42,325 nucleotides of DNA from an uncultured Eubacteriales bacterium (GCA_905201305.1 CAJKNS010000001.1:1-42325), one strand, 5' to 3'. Numbered from the stretch's first letter, positions 32,976 through 41,039 are shown. Notes: generated from the sequence alone by a model not told the origin. Numbers and translations: made by a program.

Positions 32976-33882
32976 ATCGCTGCGTCTGGGGGTAATACCA
33001 GCGGTCCGGCTGGCAATGCGCTCGAAGGTAGTTTAAAAATGCGGTGGTCAGCGCGCTGCATTGCTCCGGCTGATAGAGACACAGCAACTGAACCGTCTCC
33101 TCCGGAAGCCGGTAGGCGCGAACTGCCGGATTGTTATGAAGACTGCTGAAGCCTGTTCCAAAGGCAAGGGCTGTGCCCAATTCTGCCATGAGGTAGGTGG
33201 AATAGGGATTTGCGGTATTGCAGACATGCTCCGGGAAAAACTGCTGCTTGGCGCAGATGCTATAAATTCGATTGGTTCGCACATCGCAGTTGGTAAGATA
33301 AAAAGGAAGGTCCTGAAAATCCCGCAATTCCGCGGTGGACGATGCCCTGGGATGGTCCTTATCCACAAAAAAGTAAAAGGGCGTCCGGCACAGAGGCACT
33401 GCCTCCAGTTCTGAAAAATCTTGCCCAAAATCGTTGGTACAGAGTACCAAATCGAATTTTCTCTCGGAAATCCAGTCGATCAGATCGTTAAACGTGTCCG
33501 GCTGACCAAACCAGATCTGCGCGCCGGTTTCTTTTGCAAATGCCCGGCACAGCGGGTTGATAAACGGACCAGGACGCAGCCCGGATGCACAGCCGATGTT
33601 GAGGACCCTTCCGTTGGAACGCTCGTTATTATGGATTTCCACCATCGCCAGCTCCATCCCTCGCTGCATGGAGTAAAACGTCTTTTGCATTACCATGCCC
33701 GACTCCGTCAGCTCTACCCCACGGGGAACTCGGGTAAACAGAACGCAGTCCAGCTCCTGCTCCAGCTGACCAATTTGCTTGCTCAGCGCCTGCTGGGTAA
33801 TGTGCAGAGCTTTTGCCGCTGTGGAAAAATTCAAATATTCCGAAAGCACCAAAAAATACTTGATCTTAATTTCGTTGAGCAT
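32974..33882 (-). CDS. LysR-family regulator, divergent from the third SBP-SnoaL operon (302 aa)
   Basis: N-terminal LysR helix-turn-helix (IKIKYFLVLSEYLNFSTAA, with TQQALSKQIGQLEQELD at about 29-45) and an effector domain of normal size. It is back-to-back with the operon at 34035-38816, with 152 bases between starts containing an inverted repeat (33923-33962). It is the obvious candidate regulator of that operon. It is one of three LysR genes in the window, each next to a transport or catabolic unit. Confidence 0.92.
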   Translation of the reverse strand: MLNEIKIKYFLVLSEYLNFSTAAKALHITQQALSKQIGQLEQELDCVLFTRVPRGVELTESGMVMQKTFYSMQRGMELAMVEIHNNERSNGRVLNIGCASGLRPGPFINPLCRAFAKETGAQIWFGQPDTFNDLIDWISERKFDLVLCTNDFGQDFSELEAVPLCRTPFYFFVDKDHPRASSTAELRDFQDLPFYLTNCDVRTNRIYSICAKQQFFPEHVCNTANPYSTYLMAELGTALAFGTGFSSLHNNPAVRAYRLPEETVQLLCLYQPEQCSALTTAFLNYLRAHCQPDRWYYPQTQR

Positions 33883-33922
33883 ACCATCACCATATCCACT
33901 ATATCATAAAATTATGGAAAAA

Positions 33923-34003
33923 TCCACAAATAGCATACAACATTCAGGTTGTTGTTTGTGGAAAAAAGAGTTGTTTTTCGATGAAGTGCGGATTCGATAT
34001 AAT
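33923..34003 (+). promoter_or_regulatory. Inverted repeat and -10 box of the third SBP-SnoaL operon
   Basis: TCCACAAA (33923-33930) and TTTGTGGA (33955-33962) flank an inner ACAAC/GTTGT pair, a nested inverted repeat. A TATAAT follows at 33998-34003, 31 bases before ATG 34035, with a poor -35. The placement upstream of the -35 region fits a LysR activator site. Confidence 0.5.
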
Positions 34004-34034
34004 GGATTTATTCAAACAGAAAGAAGGTAATGTT

Positions 34035-34688
34035 ATGGCAAAGCGACTGTATTTTAGCGATCTTGCCCGTGAGCTTGGAATTGCCGGCAGAGAAATGCCG
34101 CCCATGGGTGGTCCACCTCCGGCGCCTGCTTTGGGAAATCATCCCATGACCCATCCCAATGTATGGCGAAAGGAAGGCGGTGAAAAGCTGCTTTCTTATC
34201 TCAAGGCACATTATCACGCCGGAGATGAGCTGGAATATGACGGTCATGCGGACTGCTGGCTGATGCTTGCAATGATGGACCAGATGCGGGACTGCAAGCT
34301 CTCCACTTACATTGGCGCAGGCTTTGACCGCAGCTTACCCATTGAGGCATACCGGCTGGGTCCCGAACCGGCGCCCAATCAGCCCTGTACCTTCACGGTG
34401 GTGGAGCAGGGGGAGAATATCCAGCTTACCGTGCACCTCACCCCCGACGGCACCCCATTCGATCTGCCCTTCCGGGAGATTGTTGCGCCCCAGCTGCCAA
34501 CAGGGAAAAACATTTTTGTCCGGCTGGAGGGACGGCATTTGCTGTTTACGTTCCCGATTTCCCTGACCTACGGAACAACCTGCCGGAGTATTGTGATGGA
34601 TTATGACCAGGAGTGCTTTGTCTCCGTTTCCAATGCTCCGGAGCTTCAGGTGGGAGACTGCATTCCAAATCCCTTTGCGACCGCTTAA
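34035..34688 (+). CDS. Unknown protein with Pro/Gly-rich N-terminal insert (217 aa)
   Basis: First gene of the operon, 18 bases before SBP 4. ATG 34035 follows AGAAGG. After a short helix, residues 22-40 are Pro/Gly/Met-rich (MPPMGGPPPAPALG), recalling the linkers of SnoaL-like proteins A, D and G. Then comes a helical part with DHAD/WLML and a beta-rich C-terminal half (TFTVVEQGENIQLTVHL). No signal peptide, membrane segment or known motif is seen. It is not visibly SnoaL-like: the W-K-x-x-H core and PxPY tail are absent. Function unknown. Position at the head of an SBP-SnoaL operon, divergent from its LysR, suggests a dedicated partner. Confidence 0.78.
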   Translation: MAKRLYFSDLARELGIAGREMPPMGGPPPAPALGNHPMTHPNVWRKEGGEKLLSYLKAHYHAGDELEYDGHADCWLMLAMMDQMRDCKLSTYIGAGFDRSLPIEAYRLGPEPAPNQPCTFTVVEQGENIQLTVHLTPDGTPFDLPFREIVAPQLPTGKNIFVRLEGRHLLFTFPISLTYGTTCRSIVMDYDQECFVSVSNAPELQVGDCIPNPFATA

Positions 34689-34706
34689 ATTGAAAGGAGA
34701 ATGAAA

Positions 34707-36446
34707 ATGAAAAAGATTGGAAGCCTTCTGCTTGCCGCAGCCATGCTGCTGGGCATGTTATCCGCCTGCGGTCAGGAATCAGAAGTCTCTGCTCCGGCTG
34801 CCGCTGCAAGCCATCAGGAGGAATCGGCAGCTCCCACAGCATCCGCTGCACCGGCTCCTGACGCTGCGGATTCGCAGCAGGACATTGCTTCTGCTCCGGA
34901 GGAGAGCGTTCAGGAAACCATCGACTATGTTTCCCCCTTCCCGCTGAGTGAGCCTGCGACTCTGACTGCATGGGCAATGTGGATTCCCGGCATTGAGCAG
35001 TATGTTTCCTCACCCATGGAGACTGCCGTATTTCGGGAGATGAAACAGCGCACCAACGTTACCCTGGAAATGTCGCTGGCGTCCAGCCCGGAAACCGCCA
35101 TGACCGAGATCAACCTGATTATTGCCTCCGGCGACTATCCCGACCTCATTAACAACCTTCAGGGCTACTATTCTTCCGGTCTGGACTCCGCCATTGAGCA
35201 GGAGGTCATTGTGGACATTCTGGACTATGAGGATATCATGCCCAACTACTTTGCGAAGCTCCGGGAGCGGGATGCTATGGAGGATGCCACCACGGAAGAC
35301 GGTCACATCGGCGTGGTCTACCAGGTGAGCAAGGGCTCCGACACCATTCAGAGCGGTCTGACCCTTCGGAAGGACTGGATGGAGGAGCTGGGCGCAGACG
35401 CTCCTACCACCTATGATGAGCTGCATGATCTGCTGATGCAGTTTAAAAGCAAATATGACGTTTCCCAGCCCCTGTATGTGCCCAAGAGCGGTGCACCGGA
35501 TACCATGTTTGATGGCTTCGGCACGGAGCTGGACTACGTGATGAACAACGAGATGGGCTCTGCGCCCTGGAACTATGTGGACAATGGCAGCGGTCTGGAC
35601 GTGGTTTTCGGCTTTATGGACGACAGCTACTATGACATTCTGGAGCTGATGCACAGCTGGTACAGCGATGGTCTGTTCTCTGCGGACTATCTTAACAACA
35701 ACTATAATGTAGACGCCGACAACCTGACCTCCGGCGATTTTGCCTGCCTGTTTGCAACAGAGCAGTCCCTGAATGCCGGCAACACCTTTGTACCCCACAT
35801 GTGGGATGCGTACCCCAACGTTTCTCTGAACGGCGAAAAGATCCGTGCTTCCAGCGAAACCACCTCTGCCATTGCAGCGCAGGGCTACTCCATCACCACC
35901 ACCTGCGAAGACAAAGAGCTGGCAGCCCAGTGGCTGGACTATCAGTACACTGATGAATCCTATCTGCTGAATAACTACGGTCTGGAGGGTCAGGGCTTTG
36001 AATACGACGACAAGGGCGAGCCTGCACTGACGGATCTCATTATGAACAATCCCGACGGCATTCCTCAGGCTTACACCCAGTTTATCTATCTGAGCGTCAC
36101 CGGCTCCTTCTATCTGGACAACGACCGCTTTAAGAGCAACTACTGCGAGGAAGCAAAAGCCTGCAACGACGTGTGGAGAAGCGCCTATGACTATTATGAC
36201 ACCCCCTATAACACCCGCGCCATTGCTCTGACCACCGAGGAAACCGAGCGCTATGCCCAGGTCTTCTCCGACATCTCCACCTACTGCAACCAGGCGATTG
36301 CCGAATTCATCACCGGTCAGAATGCCCTGACCCAGGAGAGCTTTGACGCCTTCCGTGAGAATCTTACCACCATGGGCATTGACGAGTGCCGGAGCATTTG
36401 GCAGGATGCCGCAAACCGCTATGTGGCTTCTCTGAACGCCGCCTGA
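34707..36446 (+). CDS. Extracellular solute-binding lipoprotein 4 (579 aa)
   Basis: Lipobox MLSAC (Cys21), an Ala/Ser/Pro/Gln tether to about residue 75, then the YtcQ/LplA-like domain (INLIIASGDYPDLI, LLNNYGLEGQGFEYDDKG). It ends in the helical IWQDAANRYVASLNAA. ATG 34707 is favoured over 34701 because AAAGGAG then sits seven bases upstream. A hairpin (36458-36485) separates it from the SnoaL-like genes that follow, a common way to make more binding protein than enzyme from one transcript. No permease is nearby. Confidence 0.92.
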   Translation: MKKIGSLLLAAAMLLGMLSACGQESEVSAPAAAASHQEESAAPTASAAPAPDAADSQQDIASAPEESVQETIDYVSPFPLSEPATLTAWAMWIPGIEQYVSSPMETAVFREMKQRTNVTLEMSLASSPETAMTEINLIIASGDYPDLINNLQGYYSSGLDSAIEQEVIVDILDYEDIMPNYFAKLRERDAMEDATTEDGHIGVVYQVSKGSDTIQSGLTLRKDWMEELGADAPTTYDELHDLLMQFKSKYDVSQPLYVPKSGAPDTMFDGFGTELDYVMNNEMGSAPWNYVDNGSGLDVVFGFMDDSYYDILELMHSWYSDGLFSADYLNNNYNVDADNLTSGDFACLFATEQSLNAGNTFVPHMWDAYPNVSLNGEKIRASSETTSAIAAQGYSITTTCEDKELAAQWLDYQYTDESYLLNNYGLEGQGFEYDDKGEPALTDLIMNNPDGIPQAYTQFIYLSVTGSFYLDNDRFKSNYCEEAKACNDVWRSAYDYYDTPYNTRAIALTTEETERYAQVFSDISTYCNQAIAEFITGQNALTQESFDAFRENLTTMGIDECRSIWQDAANRYVASLNAA

Positions 36447-36457
36447 TTTAGACCATG

Positions 36458-36485
36458 GGAGCGGATGATTGAAGCCATCCGCTCC
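36458..36485 (+). terminator. Intra-operon hairpin (partial terminator or mRNA stabiliser)
   Basis: A perfect 10-bp stem, GGAGCGGATG (36458-36467) with CATCCGCTCC (36476-36485), directly followed by the AGGAGG ribosome site of SnoaL E. There is no T tract, so it more likely stabilises the SBP 4 message than ends it. Confidence 0.6.
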
Positions 36486-36499
36486 TCAGGAGGAATTTT

Positions 36500-37246
36500 A
36501 TGCTGACAAAAAACACCCTTACCCCGGAATTGCAGATTGAGCGCTGGGAGGACCGAAGGGATATCAAGAACCTGATGGGTCGCTATGCCTATGATCTGCT
36601 CATTAAAAACGAAAAGAACATCTATGCTGCCCATTGGTCCACCAGACCGGACGTCTGCCTGATGTACCCTTGGGGCACCTATCGCGGCGCAGCGGCAGTC
36701 CGGGATTTCTATGCCGCGCTGGACCGTTATAATGCCGAGCGCGCCCGCTGGTATCAGGAGATGATGCCGGAAAAGACCAAGGGACTCTCTCAGGAGGAGC
36801 TTTACGGCATCGGCTCCTACCATGGTATGCACCTGACGACCCCCTGTATCATCGTTGCCGACGACGGAGAAACTGCCCAGGCAATTTACTGGTGTCACGA
36901 TGTCTATGACGTGATGTGCGAGGCGGGGAACACCGGAAAGTGGGATATCGGGCTGCTGTTTTTAGACCTTGTCTATGAGGACGGCAGTTGGAAGCTCTGG
37001 CATATGCGCTGCGCCTTTGAGGTCAGCGGTCCCCACGGTCAGCCCTTTGGCACGGAATTTACCCTGCCCGGTGAGCCCATTTCCTATCTGGTGGAGGAGC
37101 TGAACAAGGCAAAGGAATGGTTCCCCCAGCCCAATGATCCCACCCCCTCTCACATCATGTATCAAAAGGGGAGAACCGCGCCCCAGTATCCCCCCTGCCC
37201 GAAGCCCTATGCCACCTGGCAGGACAGCCAAAGCTATGGCGTATAA
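36500..37246 (+). CDS. SnoaL/NTF2-fold protein E (248 aa)
   Basis: A SnoaL_4-like domain (about 15-175): WEDRRDIKNLMGRYAYDL is the typical opening helix, then TYRGAAAVRDFY (60-71), the AQAIYWCHDVYD strand (126-137) and the core EDGSWKLWH (160-168). A long extension (about 180-232) leads to the tail CPKPYATW (233-240) followed by SYGV at the C-terminus. AGGAGG ribosome site. First of three SnoaL-like genes after SBP 4. Probably a cytoplasmic dehydratase/isomerase-like or ligand-binding protein; substrate unknown. Confidence 0.88.
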   Translation: MLTKNTLTPELQIERWEDRRDIKNLMGRYAYDLLIKNEKNIYAAHWSTRPDVCLMYPWGTYRGAAAVRDFYAALDRYNAERARWYQEMMPEKTKGLSQEELYGIGSYHGMHLTTPCIIVADDGETAQAIYWCHDVYDVMCEAGNTGKWDIGLLFLDLVYEDGSWKLWHMRCAFEVSGPHGQPFGTEFTLPGEPISYLVEELNKAKEWFPQPNDPTPSHIMYQKGRTAPQYPPCPKPYATWQDSQSYGV

Positions 37247-37258
37247 GGAGGCAGTATC

Positions 37259-37996
37259 ATGAACGCAAAATATCCATTCCCCGCTTATATCGAATGCTGC
37301 CCCTATGAGCCGCTGCTGCCGGACTATACTCCGGAGGAGCAGCTGGATGCCGTGCTGGCGAAGGACGAGGTTATGAACCTCATGGGACTGCGAAACTATT
37401 ATTATCTTGCAAATGATCTGCCCGGTCTGCTGGAGCAGCTTTGGGTGCAGGAACCGGAGAACAGAAAGACAGCCTCCCTGGGCTCCAACTTTGGCTTTTA
37501 CATTGGCTGGGAGGAAATCCAGCGGTATGTCCGGGAGCGTTCCCAGCGCATTTTGGTGGGCAGTCAGTGCCAGTCGGTAAATACCCCCATGATTCACGTG
37601 GCATTTGACCGAAAAACCGCCCGTGGGCTTTGGTATTCCGACGGCTATATCACCGATCTTCAGGGCAATACCGATGTGATCGCCCAGAAGGTAGCGGTGG
37701 ACTTCATTCGAGAAGGCGACCAGTGGAAGATCTGGCACCTCACCTATGGTGCAGACCTGGTGGATGCACTCCATAGCGATCCCATAGAAGGCGACTATGG
37801 CATGCTGGGGCAGCTGAAAACGTGGTTTGGAACCCCCACCGTTGCCTGCATCACCCATGATCCCAAGTACAACTGGAACGACAATTATCCGGCGGAGCCC
37901 GAGCCCTATGAGAGCTTCCGTTCCACCGAGAGCTATGGTCCCGAGGGATGCCCCCGGTACCGGCAGCACATGCGGGAGGTGAAGCACCATGCGTAA
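37259..37996 (+). CDS. SnoaL/NTF2-fold protein F (245 aa)
   Basis: Opens with EEQLDAVLAKDEVMNLMGLRNYYYLAND, the SnoaL entry helix. A GFYIGWEEIQRYV helix (79-91), ARGLWYSDGY (121-130) and the core EGDQWKIWH (152-160) follow, with DQ replacing DGQ. The tail PEPYESF (214-220) is followed by ESYGPEG. The gene starts 12 bases after protein E (AAGGAGG) and overlaps protein G by eight bases, so all three are probably co-translated. Confidence 0.87.
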   Translation: MNAKYPFPAYIECCPYEPLLPDYTPEEQLDAVLAKDEVMNLMGLRNYYYLANDLPGLLEQLWVQEPENRKTASLGSNFGFYIGWEEIQRYVRERSQRILVGSQCQSVNTPMIHVAFDRKTARGLWYSDGYITDLQGNTDVIAQKVAVDFIREGDQWKIWHLTYGADLVDALHSDPIEGDYGMLGQLKTWFGTPTVACITHDPKYNWNDNYPAEPEPYESFRSTESYGPEGCPRYRQHMREVKHHA

Positions 37997-38816
37997 ATCC
38001 CATCTGAGCTTTGAACAGCGGGTTCACAATGCCTATGGCAGCCAGGAGGTGGAGAACGTCCGGGCAAGCCATGCCTTTGGTCATGCCCGCAACCTTTCCA
38101 CCCGGGAATGGGGCAATATCTGGGCAACCTGCCCGGATACCGCCTGGGCGCACAGCTTTGGGCGAAATCGGGGCTTTGAGGCAATTTGGCGCATCTGCGT
38201 AGCCAACTATGACGTCAAGGGCTGCATCAACTATCTAAAGCTCTTCGATGATAACTCCGATGCGCTGGGCTTTGATATGCGTTCGATGATGATGGTAGCC
38301 ATGCATTGCCTGTCCACCGAATGCGTAGAAATGGCGGACGATGGAAAAACCGCCCGTGCCTGGCATCTGACCCCCGGCGGCTGCTTCAACCACATGGGAC
38401 CGAAAATGCCCGGACCTCAGGGGGATCAGCCCCGTCCGGAGCGAATTTCCGGCGGCTATGAGCGCTATGGCTCCGACTATGTGTTTGAGGACGGGCGCTG
38501 GAAGCTGCTGCATGAGCACATATCCCCGGATCTCCACGGCACGTTCTGGCATGGCGATTTCTTCTATCAGGGCTTCCATGATGCCGTCACCGGAAAGGAG
38601 CGCGGACCCATGATGCCGCCTCCCGGGAACAGCAAATACGATGCCATTGTGCCGGATGTCTTCCCGGATATGCAGGAGCTCAAGGACAACCACTATGACT
38701 ACAGTGCCCTTCAGCCGGTGCAGCCATCCTGCCGTCCGCCGGAGCCTTACGAAACCTTCGATGAAAACAATACCTATGCGCCGATCATTGATCCGGAGTA
38801 TTTCCGGAGCCTGTAA
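37989..38816 (+). CDS. SnoaL/NTF2-fold protein G, divergent member (275 aa)
   Basis: The most diverged of the seven: the entry helix begins at VENVRASHAFGHARNL (21-36), ARAWHLTPGG (122-131) aligns with the AxGxW strand, and the core reads EDGRWKLLH (167-175), losing the Trp. A Pro-rich insert (GPKMPGPQGDQPRP, 137-150) and a second one (GPMMPPPGN, 206-214) are present. The tail is PEPYETF (251-257) followed by NTYAPI. It overlaps protein F by eight bases and has a GTGAAG-like weak ribosome site, fitting translational coupling. Terminator at 38866. Confidence 0.83.
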   Translation: MRKSHLSFEQRVHNAYGSQEVENVRASHAFGHARNLSTREWGNIWATCPDTAWAHSFGRNRGFEAIWRICVANYDVKGCINYLKLFDDNSDALGFDMRSMMMVAMHCLSTECVEMADDGKTARAWHLTPGGCFNHMGPKMPGPQGDQPRPERISGGYERYGSDYVFEDGRWKLLHEHISPDLHGTFWHGDFFYQGFHDAVTGKERGPMMPPPGNSKYDAIVPDVFPDMQELKDNHYDYSALQPVQPSCRPPEPYETFDENNTYAPIIDPEYFRSL

Positions 38817-38865
38817 GGGCTTTCGCAGGAGGCAAGCTGTGTAGACAGGACAAATTGCAAAAGCC

Positions 38866-38914
38866 AAGCTGCCCGTCAGATTTTTCCTTTACGGAATTCT
38901 GACGGGCAGCTTTT
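38866..38914 (+). terminator. Terminator of the third SBP-SnoaL operon
   Basis: A perfect 15-bp stem, AAGCTGCCCGTCAGA (38866-38880) with 38898-38912, then TTTTAT. It lies 49 bases after the SnoaL G stop and also faces the convergent DUF6147-like gene. Confidence 0.9.
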
Positions 38915-38947
38915 ATGAAAAGAGATGAAAAAACGCGTTACAGCACA

Positions 38948-39397
38948 TTATTTGGCTTTTCCGTAAGACGTTGTGTAGGTTCCGGAATCACCGCCGGAGC
39001 TATTGGACGCCTTAAAGGTGATAATTGCATAGTACTTGGCACCGCTGGTTGCGCCGGTATAGGTTACGGAGCTCGAAAAGGAATATCGGTTGCTTCCCAT
39101 CATACCGGTTGTGCTTGTTGAATAAAATGTCTTTACGCAGGTTCCGCTGGAATTATAGATTTGAATTTTGGAGGCACCCAGGCTTGTCATTTTTCCCGTT
39201 GCAGTAATATTAAACTGCACCTTGAGTGAGCCTGTCGTGCTTCCCGCTTCCACATATGCGGAGTAGGAACTGATGTAATTGCTTGCATGTGGTGAGATTC
39301 CGCCATTGGAGTCTTCGGCAAATACGGGTGCGATTGTTGTACACAGAATTAAAATAGAAAGAAATAGCGCTGTAATATGAAATAGCTTCCGTTTCAT
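38948..39397 (-). CDS. Small secreted DUF6147-like protein (149 aa)
   Basis: A clean signal peptide (MKRKLFHITALFLSILIL) is cut after TTIAPVFA (near residue 27). The mature part is Ser/Thr/Gly-rich beta sequence, with MTSLGASKIQIYNSSG and SGGDSGTYTTS near the end, matching what I know of DUF6147, a family of secreted Clostridia proteins without assigned function. ATAAGGAGG site; own promoter TTGACA-N17-TATGCT with a perfect palindrome at the start of transcription. It is monocistronic and convergent with the SnoaL operon. Confidence 0.8.
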   Translation of the reverse strand: MKRKLFHITALFLSILILCTTIAPVFAEDSNGGISPHASNYISSYSAYVEAGSTTGSLKVQFNITATGKMTSLGASKIQIYNSSGTCVKTFYSTSTTGMMGSNRYSFSSSVTYTGATSGAKYYAIITFKASNSSGGDSGTYTTSYGKAK

Positions 39398-39419
39398 TTG
39401 GGGACCTCCTTATAAATTG

Positions 39420-39468
39420 AGTTGATCAACTGTATTTACAGCATACCATTTTCTTCCTATATTGTCAA
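39420..39468 (-). promoter_or_regulatory. Promoter and palindromic operator of the DUF6147-like gene
   Basis: On the minus strand TTGACA (complement of 39463-39468), 17 bases, TATGCT (complement of 39440-39445). A perfect 12-bp palindrome AGTTGATCAACT (39420-39431) lies just downstream, where a repressor would block the start of transcription. Confidence 0.65.
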
Positions 39469-39547
39469 TCATTTTTTGGCAAAAATACTCTGATGGGCAA
39501 AAAACAACCATAATCAGATGGATGATGATAGGAATATGAGGTTCCCT

Positions 39548-39587
39548 TTGCACGAAGCACACCGCATATGGTATACTATTTATATGC
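39548..39587 (+). promoter_or_regulatory. Promoter upstream of the chimeric gene
   Basis: TTGCAC (39548-39553), 18 bases, TATACT (39572-39577). GCATAT (39564-39569) and ATATGC (39582-39587) form an inverted repeat straddling the -10. The promoter appears intact although the gene behind it is broken. Confidence 0.5.
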
Positions 39588-39610
39588 ATAGTGCGGAAAG
39601 GGATATGTGT

Positions 39611-39810
39611 ATGGATACGGTGTTTTGGATTGCACTTCTGGTGATCGTGGTACTGGGATGTATCGGGGGTTGGATGCTGGTTCGGCAGATGCGGCGGCAG
39701 AGCGCTTTGCTGCGCCGACTGTGGGAGCAGAGCTTTGTGCTGCGGCTGCTGGAGGATCAGTCCCCGGAGTATGCCATGGATCAGCAGTACATCAGGGATA
39801 TTCAAAAGCA
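39611..39810 (+). pseudogene. N-terminal membrane-anchor fragment fused to an SBP remnant
   Basis: ATG 39611 follows GGAAAGGG. It encodes one strong membrane helix (DTVFWIALLVIVVLG) and a basic, helical segment up to YIRDIQKQ, after which the sequence becomes that of an SBP in another frame. The frame continues as nonsense to a stop at 39967. A helix plus cytoplasmic basic coil is the start one expects of a membrane-anchored sensor or YesN-like regulator, but too little remains to tell. Confidence 0.6.
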
Positions 39811-40788
39811 ATTACGGTGCAACGCTGTGGCTGCCCAGCACCGGTGTTCCCAACGGCAACTACCTCAGCGCAGGCTATGGCGTGGCGAACTATTGCGGCA
39901 GCACCACAGCGCAGCAGCCCTTCTATCAGGTGGATGGTACCGTGAAGTATGGACCACTGGAGGATGAGACGCTGGACTTCCTGACTATGATGCATCAGTG
40001 GTACACCGAGGGACTGATCTATCCGGACTTCATCAACAATATGGCGCCCCTTTGCAACGGATGCCAGTGTCATTGCCGACGGCTCCGTGGGCATCTGGTA
40101 TGATGTGACAGGTCTGCTGGCGATGCACCAGTCCGTGGGTGAGGCAGCTGATCCAAATTTCAACCTCATGCCCATTCCTGACGCCAAGAAGAGCGAGGAT
40201 GAGACGAACCATCTTAGAATCAGCAACGATCTGGTGGACGGCAACGGCATCTGCATTTCCGTGGATTGCAAGGACACGGAAGCGGCAGCCAAGTGGATGG
40301 ACTATCTCTACACCGACGATGGTCGGACGCTGCGAACCTGGGGTCTGGAGGGACTGACCTTTGAATACGGTGAGGATGGCACCCCGCATTATATGGATCT
40401 GATTGTAAACAATCCGGACGGACTGTCTGAAGCACAGGCGCGTTCCCTGTATATCTATACAGGTATCCCCGGTATTACCAGCTGGAAGGCGTCTACCAGC
40501 GGCTATACCGAGGCGCAGAACCGCAGCATCGACGTATGGCTGACCTCTGATGCCGACTACAACTATCCCGCCAACGTGAAGTTCAATGATGCCGCAGGAG
40601 AAAGCGCTGAGCTGGGCACCCTATACAGCGACATCAAGACCTATGTGCAGACCTCTCTGGTGCAGTTCATTGTAGGAGAAAAGCCCCTCAGCGAATTTGA
40701 TGCGTTCCATCAGGAGTGCTATGATATGGGGATCGAGGATTGCCTGAAGATTTATCAGGACGCCCTGGACCGCTATCAGGAACGCTGA
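39801..40788 (+). pseudogene. Solute-binding lipoprotein 5, truncated and frameshifted
   Basis: Codons from 39801 (FKSNYGATLW) read as the middle of a YtcQ/LplA-like SBP, with YQVDGTVKYGPLEDE and MHQWYTEGLIYPDF matching SBP 1. The frame then breaks in a C run near 40045 (GCGCCCC). Removing one C gives MAPFATDASVIADGSVGIWY and continues in the frame that ends at 40788 (IYQDALDRYQER). The signal peptide, lipobox and about 230 N-terminal residues are absent, replaced by the membrane-anchor fragment. It is a remnant of a fifth SBP, upstream of the AraC gene that may once have regulated it. Confidence 0.85.
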
Positions 40789-40888
40789 ATTCGTGAGCCC
40801 TGACGAGCGTGCAAGGATCTGACCCATAGCGTCCCAAGCATGGTATAGATGTGCTACCCCCAGCCGCTGTACCTGTTTTGAACAAACA

Positions 40889-40917
40889 CCCACTGGCTGT
40901 GTCGTGCTGCCAGTGGG
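40889..40917 (+). terminator. First terminator-like hairpin after SBP 5
   Basis: CCCACTGGC pairs with GCCAGTGGG (9 bp, 11-base loop), followed by CATTTCTT. Confidence 0.65.
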
Positions 40918-40942
40918 CATTTCTTGTCGCTAAAGTGCCAAG

Positions 40943-40975
40943 AAGGGCTTCCATATCCGGTACAAGCCTTTTTTT
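40943..40975 (+). terminator. Second terminator after SBP 5
   Basis: AAGGGCTT (40943-40950) pairs with AAGCCTTT (40964-40971; one G:U), running into a T7 tract (40969-40975). Confidence 0.7.
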
Positions 40976-41039
40976 GCTATGCGCTGGTTCTGTCCGCGAA
41001 AGACAATAGAATACCTCCGTCATTCAAAGAAAATGCGAA

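Noticed and set aside
32777..32995. 72-codon plus-strand frame after the ABC pseudogene
   Set aside because: It runs through two hairpins including the terminator, has no ribosome site and no protein-like composition.
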